33,661 nucleotides of DNA, from assembly GCA_003402375.1 (NCBI GenBank), contig QFXJ01000007.1, forward strand, positions 1 through 33,661. The letters run 5' to 3'. Made by a program: the position numbers and the translations under genes. Below the pieces are notes generated by a model. It was not told the origin of the DNA and searched no databases. It was given only the letters and a program-made list of their open reading frames with translations. This document shows positions 33,597-33,661 of this stretch, piece after piece. Positions within the stretch are counted from its first letter, which is position 1; each line of letters starts with the position of its first letter. This DNA is from Candidatus Nitrotoga sp. CP45 (GTDB lineage: Bacteria; Pseudomonadota; Gammaproteobacteria; Burkholderiales; Gallionellaceae).

Positions 33597-33661
33597 TTCA
33601 GATTCAGCTATTCAATGTGGTTATTTTATCGTGCCACGCCTCCTTTCCGTCAATTAGAGTT

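Overview
This window looks like the chromosome of a betaproteobacterium, most likely order Nitrosomonadales and possibly near Gallionellaceae. That placement is an inference from gene content: a RegB/RegA redox two-component pair, PPK1, short-form QueF, an EAL-CBS-GGDEF protein, and a histidine kinase with the 'ADVRENT' heptad coiled coil that I associate with this group. The core genes use ordinary codons of balanced GC. The accessory stretches are scarred by old insertion sequences.

Layout. (1) Positions 1-5040 are accessory and decayed. They hold the 5' end of an IS630-family element, a PIN-domain gene cut by that element, a small cNMP-binding protein, a second IS630 copy with a nonsense mutation, a solitary CRISPR-type repeat, a secreted beta-helix protein and an IS3-family relic. 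(2) Positions 5041-14143, all on the minus strand, form a phosphate/polyphosphate neighbourhood: SixA, a CYTH-CHAD protein, OlsB-like and OlsA-like acyltransferases (ornithine lipids), PhoU, a PhoX-family phosphatase and PPK1. Candidate Pho boxes lie about 45-50 bp upstream of olsB and phoU. (3) Positions 14372-18602 are signalling genes: an EAL-CBS-GGDEF cyclic-di-GMP protein, then the translationally coupled regB-regA pair. (4) Positions 18750-21557 are accessory: a Fic-antitoxin-like small gene facing a 5'-truncated Fic gene, a histidine kinase with a 21-bp tandem repeat, and a broken type III-like methyltransferase gene. (5) Positions 21968-29225 are housekeeping: a NYN-LOTUS protein, QueF, SMC, a PBP7-type endopeptidase and an MFS transporter. 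(6) Positions 29310-33484 are the heat-shock genes grpE, dnaK and dnaJ, with a consensus-quality sigma-32 promoter before grpE and a weaker one before dnaK.

How the genes fit together. The most coherent local theme is phosphate economy: sensing (PhoU), scavenging (PhoX), storage (PPK1, CHAD) and phosphorus-free membrane lipid synthesis (OlsB/OlsA) in one co-oriented stretch. Repeats link distant parts of the window. A 10-bp IS630 terminal repeat occurs at 191-200 and 2703-2712, a third IS630 relic abuts phoU, and a palindromic dispersed repeat occurs at 7279-7346 and 16514-16632. I saw no tRNA or rRNA gene and no multi-repeat CRISPR array. I do not see a clearly new defence or biosynthetic system; the most unusual items are the Pho-box-linked phosphate cluster, the solitary CRISPR-type repeat and the convergent Fic/antitoxin remnant.
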